From Rubrivivax sp. A210 (GTDB lineage Bacteria; Pseudomonadota; Gammaproteobacteria; Burkholderiales; Burkholderiaceae_C), in NCBI RefSeq assembly GCF_904426505.1, contig NZ_CAJGBN010000002.1:95732-159731 (forward strand): a stretch of DNA of 64,000 nt, written 5' to 3'. A model generated the notes under the pieces. That model saw nothing but the letters and a program-made list of their open reading frames with translations, was not told the DNA's origin and made no database searches. The position numbers and the translations under genes are program-made. Within the stretch, counting starts at the first letter, position 1, and every line of letters begins with the position of its first letter. Shown in pieces: positions 11,530 to 19,844 of the stretch.

Positions 11530-12506
11530 CGCCCTGCCAGCCGCCGCGCCCAGGCCAGCGCCGCCACCAAGCTGCCGGGGTCGGCCACCCCCTGGCCGGC
11601 GATGTCGAAGGCCGTGCCGTGGTCGGGGCTGGTGCGCACCACGGGCAGGCCCAGCGTCACGTTGACGCCCTGCTCGACGCCGAGATACTTCACCGGGATC
11701 AGGCCATGGTCGTGGGTCATCGCGACGACGAGGTCGAAGGCGCCGCGGCGCGCGTTCATGAACACCGTGTCAGGGGCAAAAGGGCCACTGGCGTTGATGC
11801 CCTCGGCACGCGCGGCCTGCACCGCGGGGCCGATGATGGTCAGCTCTTCGTCGCCGAAGAGGCCGCCCTCGCCGGCGTGCGGGTTGAGCCCGGCCACGGC
11901 GATGCGCGGCGAGCCCTCACCCCAGGCGAGCGCGGCGCGGTGGGCGATGCGCAGGGTTTCGAGCACGGCGTCGAAGGTGACGCCCTCGATGGCCCGCCGC
12001 AGCGACTGGTGGATGGTCACCAGCACCACGCGCAGCTCGTCGTTGGCCAGCATCATGCGCACCGGCGGCGGCGCGCCCACTTCGGTACACAAGGCCTGCA
12101 GCATCTCGGTATGGCCGGGATAGTCCACGCCGGCAGCGGCCAGGGCCTCCTTGTGCAGCGGCGCAGTGACGATGGCCGCGGCCTCGCCACGCTGCACCAG
12201 GGCCACGGCGTGTTCGATGCAACGCGCTGCCGCTGCGCCGTTGCGGGCGTCGATGCGGCCCCGCGGCAGTTTGTCCAGACCGTCCGGCAGGCCGGGCGGC
12301 TGCAGCAGCGGCAGGCAGCCGGGCGGCACCGCGGCCAGATCGGCCGGTGCCTCGATCAGCGCCAGCATGGGTGCGCCGGCGCGGCGCAGCACACCGGCGT
12401 CGCCGATCACAACCGCATCGCCCAACGCACCCCGGTGGAAGGCGCCGACGATGATTTCGGGGCCGATGCCGGCGGCGTCGCCCATGGTCACGACGATGGG
12501 CTTCAT
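11514..12506 (-). CDS. pdxA: 4-hydroxythreonine-4-phosphate dehydrogenase PdxA
   Basis: PdxA oxidises 4-phosphohydroxy-L-threonine in the DXP-dependent branch of pyridoxal phosphate synthesis. From ATG 12506 the product has 330 residues, the family length. It begins KPIVVTMGDAAGIGPEI, and the three metal-binding histidines are visible in YPGHTEML, GLNPHAGEGG and TSPDHGTAFD. TAPLHKEAL is the conserved substrate loop. Its start overlaps the end of the Nif3-like gene by 4 bases (ATGA at 12503-12506), so translation is likely coupled. Confidence 0.96.
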   Translation of the reverse strand: MKPIVVTMGDAAGIGPEIIVGAFHRGALGDAVVIGDAGVLRRAGAPMLALIEAPADLAAVPPGCLPLLQPPGLPDGLDKLPRGRIDARNGAAAARCIEHAVALVQRGEAAAIVTAPLHKEALAAAGVDYPGHTEMLQALCTEVGAPPPVRMMLANDELRVVLVTIHQSLRRAIEGVTFDAVLETLRIAHRAALAWGEGSPRIAVAGLNPHAGEGGLFGDEELTIIGPAVQAARAEGINASGPFAPDTVFMNARRGAFDLVVAMTHDHGLIPVKYLGVEQGVNVTLGLPVVRTSPDHGTAFDIAGQGVADPGSLVAALAWARRLAGRQPAA

Positions 12507-13246
12507 GCGGGGTTGTCCAGGTCGATGAAGGCGTGCTCGAGCCCGAACCGCCCCGCCACCTGGGCCGCCACGGCGGGCGCACCGAAACGCTCGGTGGCGT
12601 GGTGGCCGCAGGCGAGGAAGGCGACGCCGGTCTCGCGCGCCAGGTGCTGTTGCGGCTCCGACACCTCGCCGGTGAGAAAGGCGTCCGCGCCAGCCGCGAT
12701 GGCGGCCTCGAAATAGCCCTGGGCGCCGCCTGTGCACCAGGCGACGCGGCGCAGCGCGCGGCCGTCGCCCGGCAGCAGCAGCGGCGCGCGGCCCAGTTGC
12801 TGCTGCACGCGCGCCGCCAGCGCGTCCAGCGGCGCGGTGGCCGGCCCGATGAAGCCCAGATCCTGATCGCCGAAGCGCGCGTCGGCCATCAGGCCCAGGC
12901 GCAGGCCCAGCTGGGCGTTGTTGCCCAGTTCGGCGTGGGCATCCAGCGGCAGGTGGTAGGCGAAGAGATTGGCGTTCGCCGCCATCAGCCGGCGCACGCG
13001 CTCGGCCAGCCAGCCGGTGAGGCGCCCGTCCTGGCCGCGCCAAAAAAGGCCGTGGTGGACGATCAGCGTGTCGGCGCCGGCGGCCAGCGCGGCGTCGATG
13101 AAGGCCAGGCTCGCGGTCACGCCCGAGGCGATGCGACGCACCTCGCGAGCGCCCTCGACCTGCAGACCATTCGGCCCATAATCCTTGAAGCCCTCCGGCC
13201 GCAGCAGTTGGTCGAGGCAGGAGGCAATGTCTTTTCGGTCGGCCAT
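12503..13246 (-). CDS. Nif3-like dinuclear metal-centre protein (GTP cyclohydrolase I type 2 family)
   Basis: The 247-residue product starts at ATG 13246 (MADRKDIASCLDQLL). It has the Nif3/YbgI features: the N-terminal GPNGLQVEG, the metal-binding LIVHHGLFW, the HLPLDAH motif, and C-terminal GEVSEPQQHLARETGVAFLACGHHATERFG, so two clusters of His/Glu that could hold two metal ions. Family members form hexameric rings; the reaction is not settled. It is divergent from the DegQ-like gene across 54 bases and overlaps pdxA by 4 bases. The longer open frame upstream runs antisense through the protease gene and is not used. Confidence 0.93.
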   Translation of the reverse strand: MADRKDIASCLDQLLRPEGFKDYGPNGLQVEGAREVRRIASGVTASLAFIDAALAAGADTLIVHHGLFWRGQDGRLTGWLAERVRRLMAANANLFAYHLPLDAHAELGNNAQLGLRLGLMADARFGDQDLGFIGPATAPLDALAARVQQQLGRAPLLLPGDGRALRRVAWCTGGAQGYFEAAIAAGADAFLTGEVSEPQQHLARETGVAFLACGHHATERFGAPAVAAQVAGRFGLEHAFIDLDNPA

Positions 13247-13300
13247 GGGCCGATTCTGCCCAAGCCCTGGGCTCCCCCTGCCCTCGCGGGCCTGCATTCG

Positions 13301-14461
13301 ATGTGGCGTAGAACCTGGCTGGTCTTCTCGCAGGCCGTGACGGTGGCGGTGGCGGGCCTCTTCGTGGTCTCCACCCTCAAGCCCGAGTGGCTGCCGGGCG
13401 GCTCGGCCGGCGTCAGTGGCCGCCTGCTGCCGACGCCCACGCTGCTGCAGGCGCCGGCCCTGGCGGCCAGCGCCGGCGGTGGCAGCGGCTACGCCCTGGC
13501 GGCGCAGCGCGCGGCGCCGGCGGTGGTGAGCATCAGCGCGATGCGCGTGGCGCGACGCAACCCGCATGGCGACGACCCGCGCTTTCGCTTCTTCTTCGGG
13601 GACGCGCCGCCCACGCAGCAGATCGGCCTCGGCTCGGGGGTCATCGTCTCGCCCGAGGGCTACCTGCTCACCAACCACCACGTCATCGAGGACGCCACTG
13701 AGATCGAGGTGCAGCTGGCCGACGGCCGCCAGACGCGCGCCCGCGTCGTCGGCAGCGATGTCGAGACCGACATCGCGGTGCTGAAGATCGAGCTGGCAAC
13801 GCTGCCGGTGATCGCGCTGGGCGACGTGCGCGCGCTGCATGTGGGCGATGCGGTGCTGGCCATCGGCAACCCCTTCAACGTCGGCCAGACCGTCACCGCC
13901 GGCATCGTCAGCGCGCTGGACCGCAGCAGCGCCGGGCAGTCGCGCTTCCAGAACTTCATCCAGACCGATGCCGCCATCAACCCCGGCAACTCGGGCGGCG
14001 CCCTGGTCGACGTGCGCGGCGCACTGGTGGGCATCAATACCGCCATCTTCTCCAGCAGCGGCGGCAGCCTGGGCATAGGCTTTGCCGTGCCTGCCGACAC
14101 CGCGCGGCAGGTGATGGAGGCGCTGGTGCGCGACGGCAGCGTCAAGCGCGGCTGGCTGGGCGTGGAGCCGCGCGACCTGACGCCCGACCTCATCGAGAGC
14201 CTCAACCTGCCCGTCAAGGAAGGCGTGCTGATCACCGGCGTGCTGCAGGACGGCCCGGCTGCGCGCGGCGGCCTGCGCCCGGGCGACGTGGTGCAGAAGG
14301 TGGGTGGCCACGCCATCGCCAAGAGCAGTGACCTCTTCGCCGCCGTCGCCACGCTGACGCCGGGCAGCAAGGCCGTGGTATCGGTGCAGCGCGGTGGTCA
14401 GCCGGTCGAGCTGGAGTTGCTGGTGGCCGAGCGGCCGGCGGCCCAGGCCGCAGGCCGCTGA
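13301..14461 (+). CDS. Trypsin-like serine protease with one PDZ domain (DegQ/DegS/HtrA type)
   Basis: The product is 386 residues from ATG 13301. An N-terminal hydrophobic helix (about 6-24) could be an uncleaved anchor or signal. The trypsin-fold domain spans about 65-270, with the catalytic triad His127 (NHHVIED), Asp157 (ETDIAVL) and Ser231 (NPGNSGGAL). A single PDZ domain follows at about 285-375 (GWLGVEPRDL, then GPAARGGLRPGDVV). One PDZ plus an N-terminal helix is the DegS/HhoB-like layout, not the two-PDZ DegP. Envelope quality control or regulated proteolysis is the family role; the substrate is unknown. In Burkholderiales such a gene commonly sits beside a Nif3 gene. Confidence 0.93.
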   Translation: MWRRTWLVFSQAVTVAVAGLFVVSTLKPEWLPGGSAGVSGRLLPTPTLLQAPALAASAGGGSGYALAAQRAAPAVVSISAMRVARRNPHGDDPRFRFFFGDAPPTQQIGLGSGVIVSPEGYLLTNHHVIEDATEIEVQLADGRQTRARVVGSDVETDIAVLKIELATLPVIALGDVRALHVGDAVLAIGNPFNVGQTVTAGIVSALDRSSAGQSRFQNFIQTDAAINPGNSGGALVDVRGALVGINTAIFSSSGGSLGIGFAVPADTARQVMEALVRDGSVKRGWLGVEPRDLTPDLIESLNLPVKEGVLITGVLQDGPAARGGLRPGDVVQKVGGHAIAKSSDLFAAVATLTPGSKAVVSVQRGGQPVELELLVAERPAAQAAGR

Positions 14462-14475
14462 ATCAAAAATCAGCG

Positions 14476-14661
14476 TCAGAGCATCAGCACCAGGCGTTCG
14501 AGGATCAGAACGGCAAAGAAGCCGAAGGCCGCCAGCAGCGTCCATTTGACGACAACCACCCCGCGCCGGCGCCACAGCACCTGGCCGGTGCCGATGTACA
14601 TCGCAAAGCACAGCAGCCCGCTCACCAGCAGCAGGCCGAAGACGAGGCGGAAGATCATCAT
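14476..14661 (-). CDS. Small two-helix membrane protein of unknown function
   Basis: I read 61 residues from the first of two adjacent ATG codons (14661, 14658), preceded by a good GAGGGAG; a longer frame reaching 14715 would overlap lpxC and lacks support. The protein is nearly all membrane: helix 1 at about 3-22 (IFRLVFGLLLVSGLLCFAMY), a basic loop WRRRG, and helix 2 at about 36-55 (VKWTLLAAFGFFAVLILE). It lies 28 bases after lpxC on the same strand and is probably cotranscribed. No family is recognised. Confidence 0.75.
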   Translation of the reverse strand: MMIFRLVFGLLLVSGLLCFAMYIGTGQVLWRRRGVVVVKWTLLAAFGFFAVLILERLVLML

Positions 14662-14689
14662 CGCGCGCTGCTCCCTCTGGCTCGCTGCC

Positions 14690-15625
14690 CTACCAGGCCG
14701 GCGCCAGTTCGGCAAAGCCGCGCGGCGCCTGGTCTTCGCGCTCGAAGCTCACCACCTCATAGGCCGAGGCATCGGCCAGCAGCTTGCGCAGCAGCTTGTT
14801 GTTGAGCGCGTGGCCGCTCTTGTAGGCGGTATAGCTGGCCAGCAGTGGCTTGCCGGCGATATGCAGGTCGCCGATGGCGTCGAGGATCTTGTGCTTGACG
14901 AACTCGTCGTCGTAGCGCAGCCCGTCGCTGTTGAGCACGCGGTAGTCGTCGACGACGATGACGTTGTCCATGTTGCCGCCCAGGCCCAGGCCGCGGGCGC
15001 GCATCATCTCCACGTCCTTGGTGAAGCCGAAGGTGCGGGCACGGGCGATGTCGCGCTTGTACTGGCCGCTGGAGAAATCGAAGGCTACCGAGCGCCCGGT
15101 GGCGTCCACGGCCGGGTGGTTGAACTCGATCTCGAAGGCCAGCTTGTAGCCGTGGAAGGGGTCGAGCCGCGCCCACTTCAGCGCCGCGCCCTCCCCTTCG
15201 CGAATCTCCACCGGCTTCAACACGCGCAGAAAGCGCTTGGGCGCCTTCTGCAGTTCGATGCCGGCGCTTTGCAGCAGGAAGACGAAGCTGGCCGCGCTGC
15301 CGTCGAGGATGGGCACCTCTTCGGCGGTGATGTCGACGTGCAGGTTGTCCAGGCCCAGGCCGGCGCAGGCCGACATCAGGTGCTCGATGGTCTGCACCTT
15401 GGGCGCACCGGGGTCGCCGCCGGCGCTGATGGTGCTGGCCATGCGGGTGTCGCTCACCGCGAAGGGCGTCACCGGGATGTCCACGGGCACCGCCAGATCG
15501 GTGCGGTGGAAGGTGATGCCAGCGTCCGCAGGTGCCGGGCGCAGCGTCAGTTCGACCATCTGCCCGCTGTGTACGCCGACGCCAACGGCGCGCGTGATGG
15601 ACTTGAGGGTGCGTTGGGCAATCAT
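14690..15625 (-). CDS. lpxC: UDP-3-O-acyl-N-acetylglucosamine deacetylase LpxC
   Basis: LpxC is the zinc enzyme of the first committed step of lipid A synthesis. I use ATG 15625 ([21 protein letters not shown]), giving 311 residues; a GTG two codons earlier is possible. Zinc and catalytic residues are visible: Glu81-His82 (TIEHLMSA), His245 and Asp249 ([11 protein letters not shown]) and His272 (SGHALNN), in register with E. coli Glu78/His79/His238/Asp242/His265. It is not next to ftsZ here: upstream is a plus-strand gene, and downstream a small membrane protein. Confidence 0.97.
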   Translation of the reverse strand: MIAQRTLKSITRAVGVGVHSGQMVELTLRPAPADAGITFHRTDLAVPVDIPVTPFAVSDTRMASTISAGGDPGAPKVQTIEHLMSACAGLGLDNLHVDITAEEVPILDGSAASFVFLLQSAGIELQKAPKRFLRVLKPVEIREGEGAALKWARLDPFHGYKLAFEIEFNHPAVDATGRSVAFDFSSGQYKRDIARARTFGFTKDVEMMRARGLGLGGNMDNVIVVDDYRVLNSDGLRYDDEFVKHKILDAIGDLHIAGKPLLASYTAYKSGHALNNKLLRKLLADASAYEVVSFEREDQAPRGFAELAPAW

Positions 15626-15743
15626 GCCCACGATTGTCCTTCAAGCGCCGTCCGCGGGCCCTGCGCCACCGTCCAGCGGGACCAGGCTTGCCGGCTTGTG
15701 GCCTAATCCGGGGTTCGCCCGAATTTGCATGGAGTGCCTCATC

Positions 15744-15911
15744 ATGGCCCAGAAGATCAGAACCGAAGCCGACGCCCGCGCCACGCCGCGCCCGCCCGCG
15801 CCCAATGGCGTGACCGTCACCACCCGCCGCGGCCAGCGCATCAGCCTCGAGCGCGGCTCGCACACGCGCAGCAAGAAGAACCCCGGCAAGCGCCCCAAGA
15901 AGGGCGGCTGA
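15744..15911 (+). CDS. Small basic protein of 55 residues, unknown
   Basis: An ATG at 15744 with GGAG 9 bases upstream opens 55 codons. The product is strongly basic and probably disordered: an N-terminal acidic/basic mix, Pro-rich centre, then TTRRGQRISLERGSHTRS and a Lys/Arg/Gly tail ending KKNPGKRPKKGG. The tail suggests nucleic-acid or ribosome binding, but no family is recognised. An in-frame ATG at 15729 would add five residues. It is divergent from lpxC and precedes the flavoprotein gene by 65 bases. Confidence 0.6.
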   Translation: MAQKIRTEADARATPRPPAPNGVTVTTRRGQRISLERGSHTRSKKNPGKRPKKGG

Positions 15912-15976
15912 CCGGTCCGCGGCCTACCGCGGCCCGGGGGAGTGGCCGCGCGGCCCCCGCGAGCCTGTCCCAGGCG

Positions 15977-17662
15977 ATGCTGAGAATCACCGAACTACGG
16001 CTGCCGCTGCACCACGCCGAGCCGGCGTTGCGTGAGGCAGTGCTGCGGCGCCTTGCCGTGGGTGACGCGCAGCTGCGCGCCTTCAGCGTCTTCAGGCGCG
16101 CCTGGGATGCGCGGCGCAAGTCGGCCATCGAGCTGGTCTACACCGTCGATTGCGAACTCGCCGACGGCGTGGATGAAGCGGCGCTGCTGGCCCGCCATGC
16201 CGGCGACGCCCATCTGCGCCCGGCGCCCGACACCCGCTACCGCTTCGTCGGCCATGCGCCGGCCGATTTCCATGCCAGCGGCCGGCCGCGCCCTGTGGTG
16301 GTGGGCTTCGGCCCCTGCGGCCTGTTCGCAGCGCTGATCCTGGCCCAGATGGGCCTGCGTCCGCTGGTGCTGGAGCGCGGCAAGCCGGTGCGCGAACGCA
16401 CGCAGGACACCTGGGGCCTGTGGCGTCGCGGCGTGCTCGACCCGGGCTCCAACGTGCAGTTCGGCGAGGGCGGCGCCGGTACTTTCAGCGACGGCAAGCT
16501 GTGGAGCCAGATCAGCGACCCGCGCCACCTCACGCGCAAGGTGCTCACCGAGTTCGTCAAGGCCGGCGCGCCGGAAGAGATCCTGTTCGTCGCCAAGCCC
16601 CACATCGGCACTTTCCGCCTCGTCGGCATGATCGAGAAGATGCGCGCCAACATCACCGCGCTGGGCGGCGAGATCCGCTTCCAGCAGCAGGCGGTCGACC
16701 TGCTGATCGAGGATCTGCCCCAGCCCGACGCCGCCGGCCGCACGCGCGCACTGCGTGGCCTGGTGCTGGCCGGTGGCGAGGAGATTCGCGCCGACCACCT
16801 GGTGCTGGCCCTGGGCCACAGCGCACGCGACACCTTCGCCATGCTGCAGCAGCGCGGCGTGGTGCTGGAGGCCAAGCCCTTCTCGGTGGGTTTTCGCATC
16901 GAGCACCCGCAGGGCGTGATCGACCGCGCCCGCTTCGGCCCCAACGCCGGCAACCCTATCCTGGGCGCCGCCGACTACAAGCTGGTTCACCACGCCGGCA
17001 ACGGGCGCTCGGTCTACAGCTTCTGCATGTGCCCGGGCGGCACGGTGGTGGCCGCCACCTCCGAGCCCGGCCGCGTGGTCACCAATGGCATGAGCCAGTA
17101 CTCGCGCAACGAGCGCAATGCCAATGCCGGCATCGTCGTCGGCATCTCGCCCGACGACTACCGCCTGCAACCCGGCAGCGGGCCGGTTGACCCGCTGGAC
17201 GGCGTGGCCTTCCAGCGCCAGTGGGAAAGCCGCGCCTTCGAGCTCGGGGGCGGCGGCTATCGGGCGCCGGGCCAGCTGGTCGGCGATTTCCTGCGCCGCC
17301 AGCGCTCCAGCACAGCGGGCACGGTCGAGCCCTCCTACAAGCCCGGCGTGCATTTCACAGACCTGGCCGATCCGCGCCAGGGCAGCCTGCCGGCCTACGT
17401 GACCGACGCCATCCGCGAGGCGCTGCCCGCCTTCGAGCGCCAGATCCGCGGCTTCGCGATGGCCGACGCGGTGCTCACTGGCGTCGAGACGCGCACCTCG
17501 TCGCCGCTGCGCATCACGCGCGGACGTGACCGCCAAAGCCTCAACACCGCCGGCCTCTACCCCGCCGGCGAGGGTGCAGGCTATGCCGGCGGCATCATGT
17601 CGGCCGGCGTCGACGGCATCGAGACCGCCGAGGCGCTGGGGCAAGCCTTGCTGTCGAACTGA
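15977..17662 (+). CDS. FAD-dependent dehydrogenase, COG2509 type
   Basis: The 561-residue protein starts at ATG 15977. A roughly 90-residue N-terminal domain (ALREAVLRRLAVGDAQLRAF, then KSAIELVYTVDCEL) precedes a Rossmann FAD site, VVVGFGPCGLFAAL at about 103-116, with ERGKPVRERT after it. Other conserved elements are NVQFGEGGAGTFSDGKL, HIGTFRL, LALGHSARDT and the C-terminal GLYPAGEGAGYAGGIMSAG. This is the layout of the widespread uncharacterised flavoproteins of COG2509. The substrate is not known. There is no signal peptide, so it is cytosolic. Confidence 0.88.
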   Translation: MLRITELRLPLHHAEPALREAVLRRLAVGDAQLRAFSVFRRAWDARRKSAIELVYTVDCELADGVDEAALLARHAGDAHLRPAPDTRYRFVGHAPADFHASGRPRPVVVGFGPCGLFAALILAQMGLRPLVLERGKPVRERTQDTWGLWRRGVLDPGSNVQFGEGGAGTFSDGKLWSQISDPRHLTRKVLTEFVKAGAPEEILFVAKPHIGTFRLVGMIEKMRANITALGGEIRFQQQAVDLLIEDLPQPDAAGRTRALRGLVLAGGEEIRADHLVLALGHSARDTFAMLQQRGVVLEAKPFSVGFRIEHPQGVIDRARFGPNAGNPILGAADYKLVHHAGNGRSVYSFCMCPGGTVVAATSEPGRVVTNGMSQYSRNERNANAGIVVGISPDDYRLQPGSGPVDPLDGVAFQRQWESRAFELGGGGYRAPGQLVGDFLRRQRSSTAGTVEPSYKPGVHFTDLADPRQGSLPAYVTDAIREALPAFERQIRGFAMADAVLTGVETRTSSPLRITRGRDRQSLNTAGLYPAGEGAGYAGGIMSAGVDGIETAEALGQALLSN

Positions 17663-17745
17663 CAGAGGCGCCCCGAACGGGGGCCCCGCTGCGTACACTG
17701 GCGCCTCGGGCGGCCCCTGATGGGGACGCCGGAAAGCCTCCTGCA

Positions 17746-18222
17746 ATGCTGCCGACCTCGACCGACTGGCTGCAGCGCGTGCCCATCTTCGGCGCGCTGG
17801 GCGAGGACAGCCTGCGCGTGTTGCTGGAACGAGCCCGCCGGGTCGAGCTGGCCCGCGGCGGCTGCCTGTTCCGCGAGGGCACACCGGCGCAGTCGATGTT
17901 TGTGCTGGAACACGGCCAGGCCGCGGTGATCAAGCAATGGCAGGGTCGCGAACAGCTGCTGCGCCAGTTGCAGGCCGGCGACTGCGTCGGCGAGATGGCG
18001 CTGATGGACCTGCAGCCGCGCAGCGCCACCGTGCGTGCCGACAGCCATTCGGTCTTCATCGAGTTCTCCACCGACGACCTGCTGCGCCTGTACGAGCACG
18101 ATCTGGAGCAGTTCGCGCTGCTGCAGATGAACATCGGCCGCGAGGTCTGCCGCCGCCTGCGCACCACCGACGAGGCACTGTTCGCGCTGAGCATGCAGCT
18201 GGCGGCGCGCGAGGCTATGTAG
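17746..18222 (+). CDS. Stand-alone cyclic-nucleotide-binding domain protein
   Basis: The 158-residue protein is a single CAP-family effector domain (about 12-130): PIFGALGEDSLRVLL, the beta-roll FREGTPAQSMFVLEHGQAAVI, and a phosphate-binding-cassette-like GDCVGEMALMDLQPRSATVRA, where Gly-Glu-Met-Ala-Leu and Arg-Ser-Ala match the cNMP-binding cassette. The C-terminal part is a short helix with no helix-turn-helix, so it is unlikely to bind DNA by itself. Partner and ligand are unknown. It lies 83 bases after the flavoprotein gene, possibly with its own promoter (TACACT at 17693-17698), and converges on the ABC operon. Confidence 0.85.
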   Translation: MLPTSTDWLQRVPIFGALGEDSLRVLLERARRVELARGGCLFREGTPAQSMFVLEHGQAAVIKQWQGREQLLRQLQAGDCVGEMALMDLQPRSATVRADSHSVFIEFSTDDLLRLYEHDLEQFALLQMNIGREVCRRLRTTDEALFALSMQLAAREAM

Positions 18223-18228
18223 CGGCTG

Positions 18229-19011
18229 TCAGTCTCGCCCTTGCTCGCTCTCGTGCCAGCCGCCCAGGGCCCAGCGGCTGAGCCCGGCCATCAGCGCGAA
18301 CAACGCCACGCCGGCCGCGGTGATGAGGGCCAGCGCGGCAAACATGCGCGGGATGTTGAGCTGGTAGCCCGATTGCAGGATCTGGTAGGCCAGGCCGGTG
18401 CCGCTGCCGCCGGTGCCGGCAACGAACTCGGCCACCACGGCGCCAATCAGTGCCAGGCCCGAGCTGATGCGCAGGCCACCGAAGAAAAACGGCAGCGCCG
18501 ACGGGATGCGCAGCCGCCACAGTGTCTGCAGCCTTGTCGCGCGCTGGAGCCTGAAATAGCTCAGCAGCGCCGGGTTGACGCTGCGCAGGCCCAGCGTGGT
18601 GTTGGCGATGATGGGGAACAGCGCCACCAGGGTGGCGCAGATCACCAGCGAGGCGGTGGCGTCGCGCACCCAGATGATGACCAGCGGCGCGATGGCCACG
18701 ATGGGCGTCACCTGCAGCAGCACGGCATAGGGGAAGAGCGCCGTCTCCAGCGCGCGGCTCTGCACGAAGGCAAAGGCTATCAGCGTGCCCAGCACGGTGG
18801 CGCAGGCCAGGGCCAGCAGCGTCACCTTCAGCGTATTGAGCAGGGCGCTCAGCAGCAGCGGTGCATCGGCCACCAGGGTCTGGCCCACCCGCAGCGGCGA
18901 GGGCACCAGAAAGACCGGCACCTCGAAGGCCACGACCAGGCCCTGCCACAGCGCCAGCAGCGCCACGGCCACCGCTGTCGGCCAGAGCAGGCGTTGCAGG
19001 GCCGGCTTCAA
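18229..19011 (-). CDS. ABC transporter permease (NitT/TauT type)
   Basis: The 260-residue inner-membrane permease has about six hydrophobic segments and the BPD_transp_1 core; the EAA-type loop is LQRATRLQTLWRLRIPSALP. It starts with TTG at 19011, which overlaps the stop of the ATP-binding gene by four bases (TTGA), so coupled translation supports this unusual start. It is third in the operon (binding protein, ATPase, permease). The family imports small anions or thiamine precursors; the substrate here cannot be read from the sequence. Confidence 0.9.
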   Translation of the reverse strand: MKPALQRLLWPTAVAVALLALWQGLVVAFEVPVFLVPSPLRVGQTLVADAPLLLSALLNTLKVTLLALACATVLGTLIAFAFVQSRALETALFPYAVLLQVTPIVAIAPLVIIWVRDATASLVICATLVALFPIIANTTLGLRSVNPALLSYFRLQRATRLQTLWRLRIPSALPFFFGGLRISSGLALIGAVVAEFVAGTGGSGTGLAYQILQSGYQLNIPRMFAALALITAAGVALFALMAGLSRWALGGWHESEQGRD

Positions 19012-19844
19012 GCGGGCGCTCCGCCGCCGTCGTCGTCTTCGCCGGCACTGGCGCGCAGCAGCGCGTCCTGCAGCACGCGCGCATGCTCGGCAAAACGCGT
19101 CGAGACGCGAAAATCCGGTCCGCGCGGATAAGGCTCGTCAATCACATGCTGCTCGACCACGCGGCCCGGCCGCGCCGCCATCACGACGACGCGGGTCGAC
19201 AGCGCCACGGCCTCGAAGATCGAGTGCGTGACAAAGACCACCGTGAGCCGGCGCGCCCGCCACAGCTCGGCGAGATCGCCATCCAGTCGCTGGCGCGTGA
19301 TCTCGTCGAGGGCGCCGAAGGGCTCGTCCATCAGCAGCAGCGTGGGCTCGGTGACGAGTCCGCGGGCAATGGACACGCGCATCTGCATGCCGCCCGACAG
19401 TTCGCGCGGCCGGTGGCCGGCAAAGCGCGCCAGGCCCACGCCCTGCAGGGCGGCACGCACGCGCGCATCGGCCTCTGGACGTGCCACGCCGGCCAGGTCC
19501 AGCGGCAGGCGCACATTGGCGTCGACGCGGGCCCAGGGCATCAGCGTCGCATCCTGGAAGACGAAGCTCAGCCGGTGGCCGCTGGCCTCGATCTCGGCCA
19601 CCCGGCGGCCCCACAGGCGCACGGCGCCGCCACTGGGCGCCTGCAGTCCGGCCATCAGGTGCAGCAGCGTGCTCTTGCCGCAGCCCGAAGGGCCGAGCAA
19701 GGTGAGGAACTCGCCCTCGCGCACCGCCAGATCCATCGGCAGCAGGGCCTGGGTGCCATTGGGGTAGGTCTTGTGCGCCGCGACCAGTTCGACCGCGATG
19801 GCGTCCGGCGCCGGCCTGGACTCTGCCGCGGCGAACGCACTCAC
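19008..19844 (-). CDS. ABC transporter ATP-binding protein (NitT/TauT type)
   Basis: The 278-residue ATPase has Walker A GPSGCGKST, a Q-loop in FVFQDATLMPW, the signature LSGGMQMRVSIARG, Walker B LLLMDEPFGALDE and the switch histidine in VVFVTHSIFEAV. It powers the importer made with the neighbouring permease and binding protein. The start is GTG at 19844, overlapping the stop of the binding-protein gene as GTGA (19841-19844); the open frame upstream is antisense-like noise. The C-terminus is acidic and Gly-rich (GEDDDGGG). Confidence 0.93.
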   Translation of the reverse strand: MSAFAAAESRPAPDAIAVELVAAHKTYPNGTQALLPMDLAVREGEFLTLLGPSGCGKSTLLHLMAGLQAPSGGAVRLWGRRVAEIEASGHRLSFVFQDATLMPWARVDANVRLPLDLAGVARPEADARVRAALQGVGLARFAGHRPRELSGGMQMRVSIARGLVTEPTLLLMDEPFGALDEITRQRLDGDLAELWRARRLTVVFVTHSIFEAVALSTRVVVMAARPGRVVEQHVIDEPYPRGPDFRVSTRFAEHARVLQDALLRASAGEDDDGGGAPA

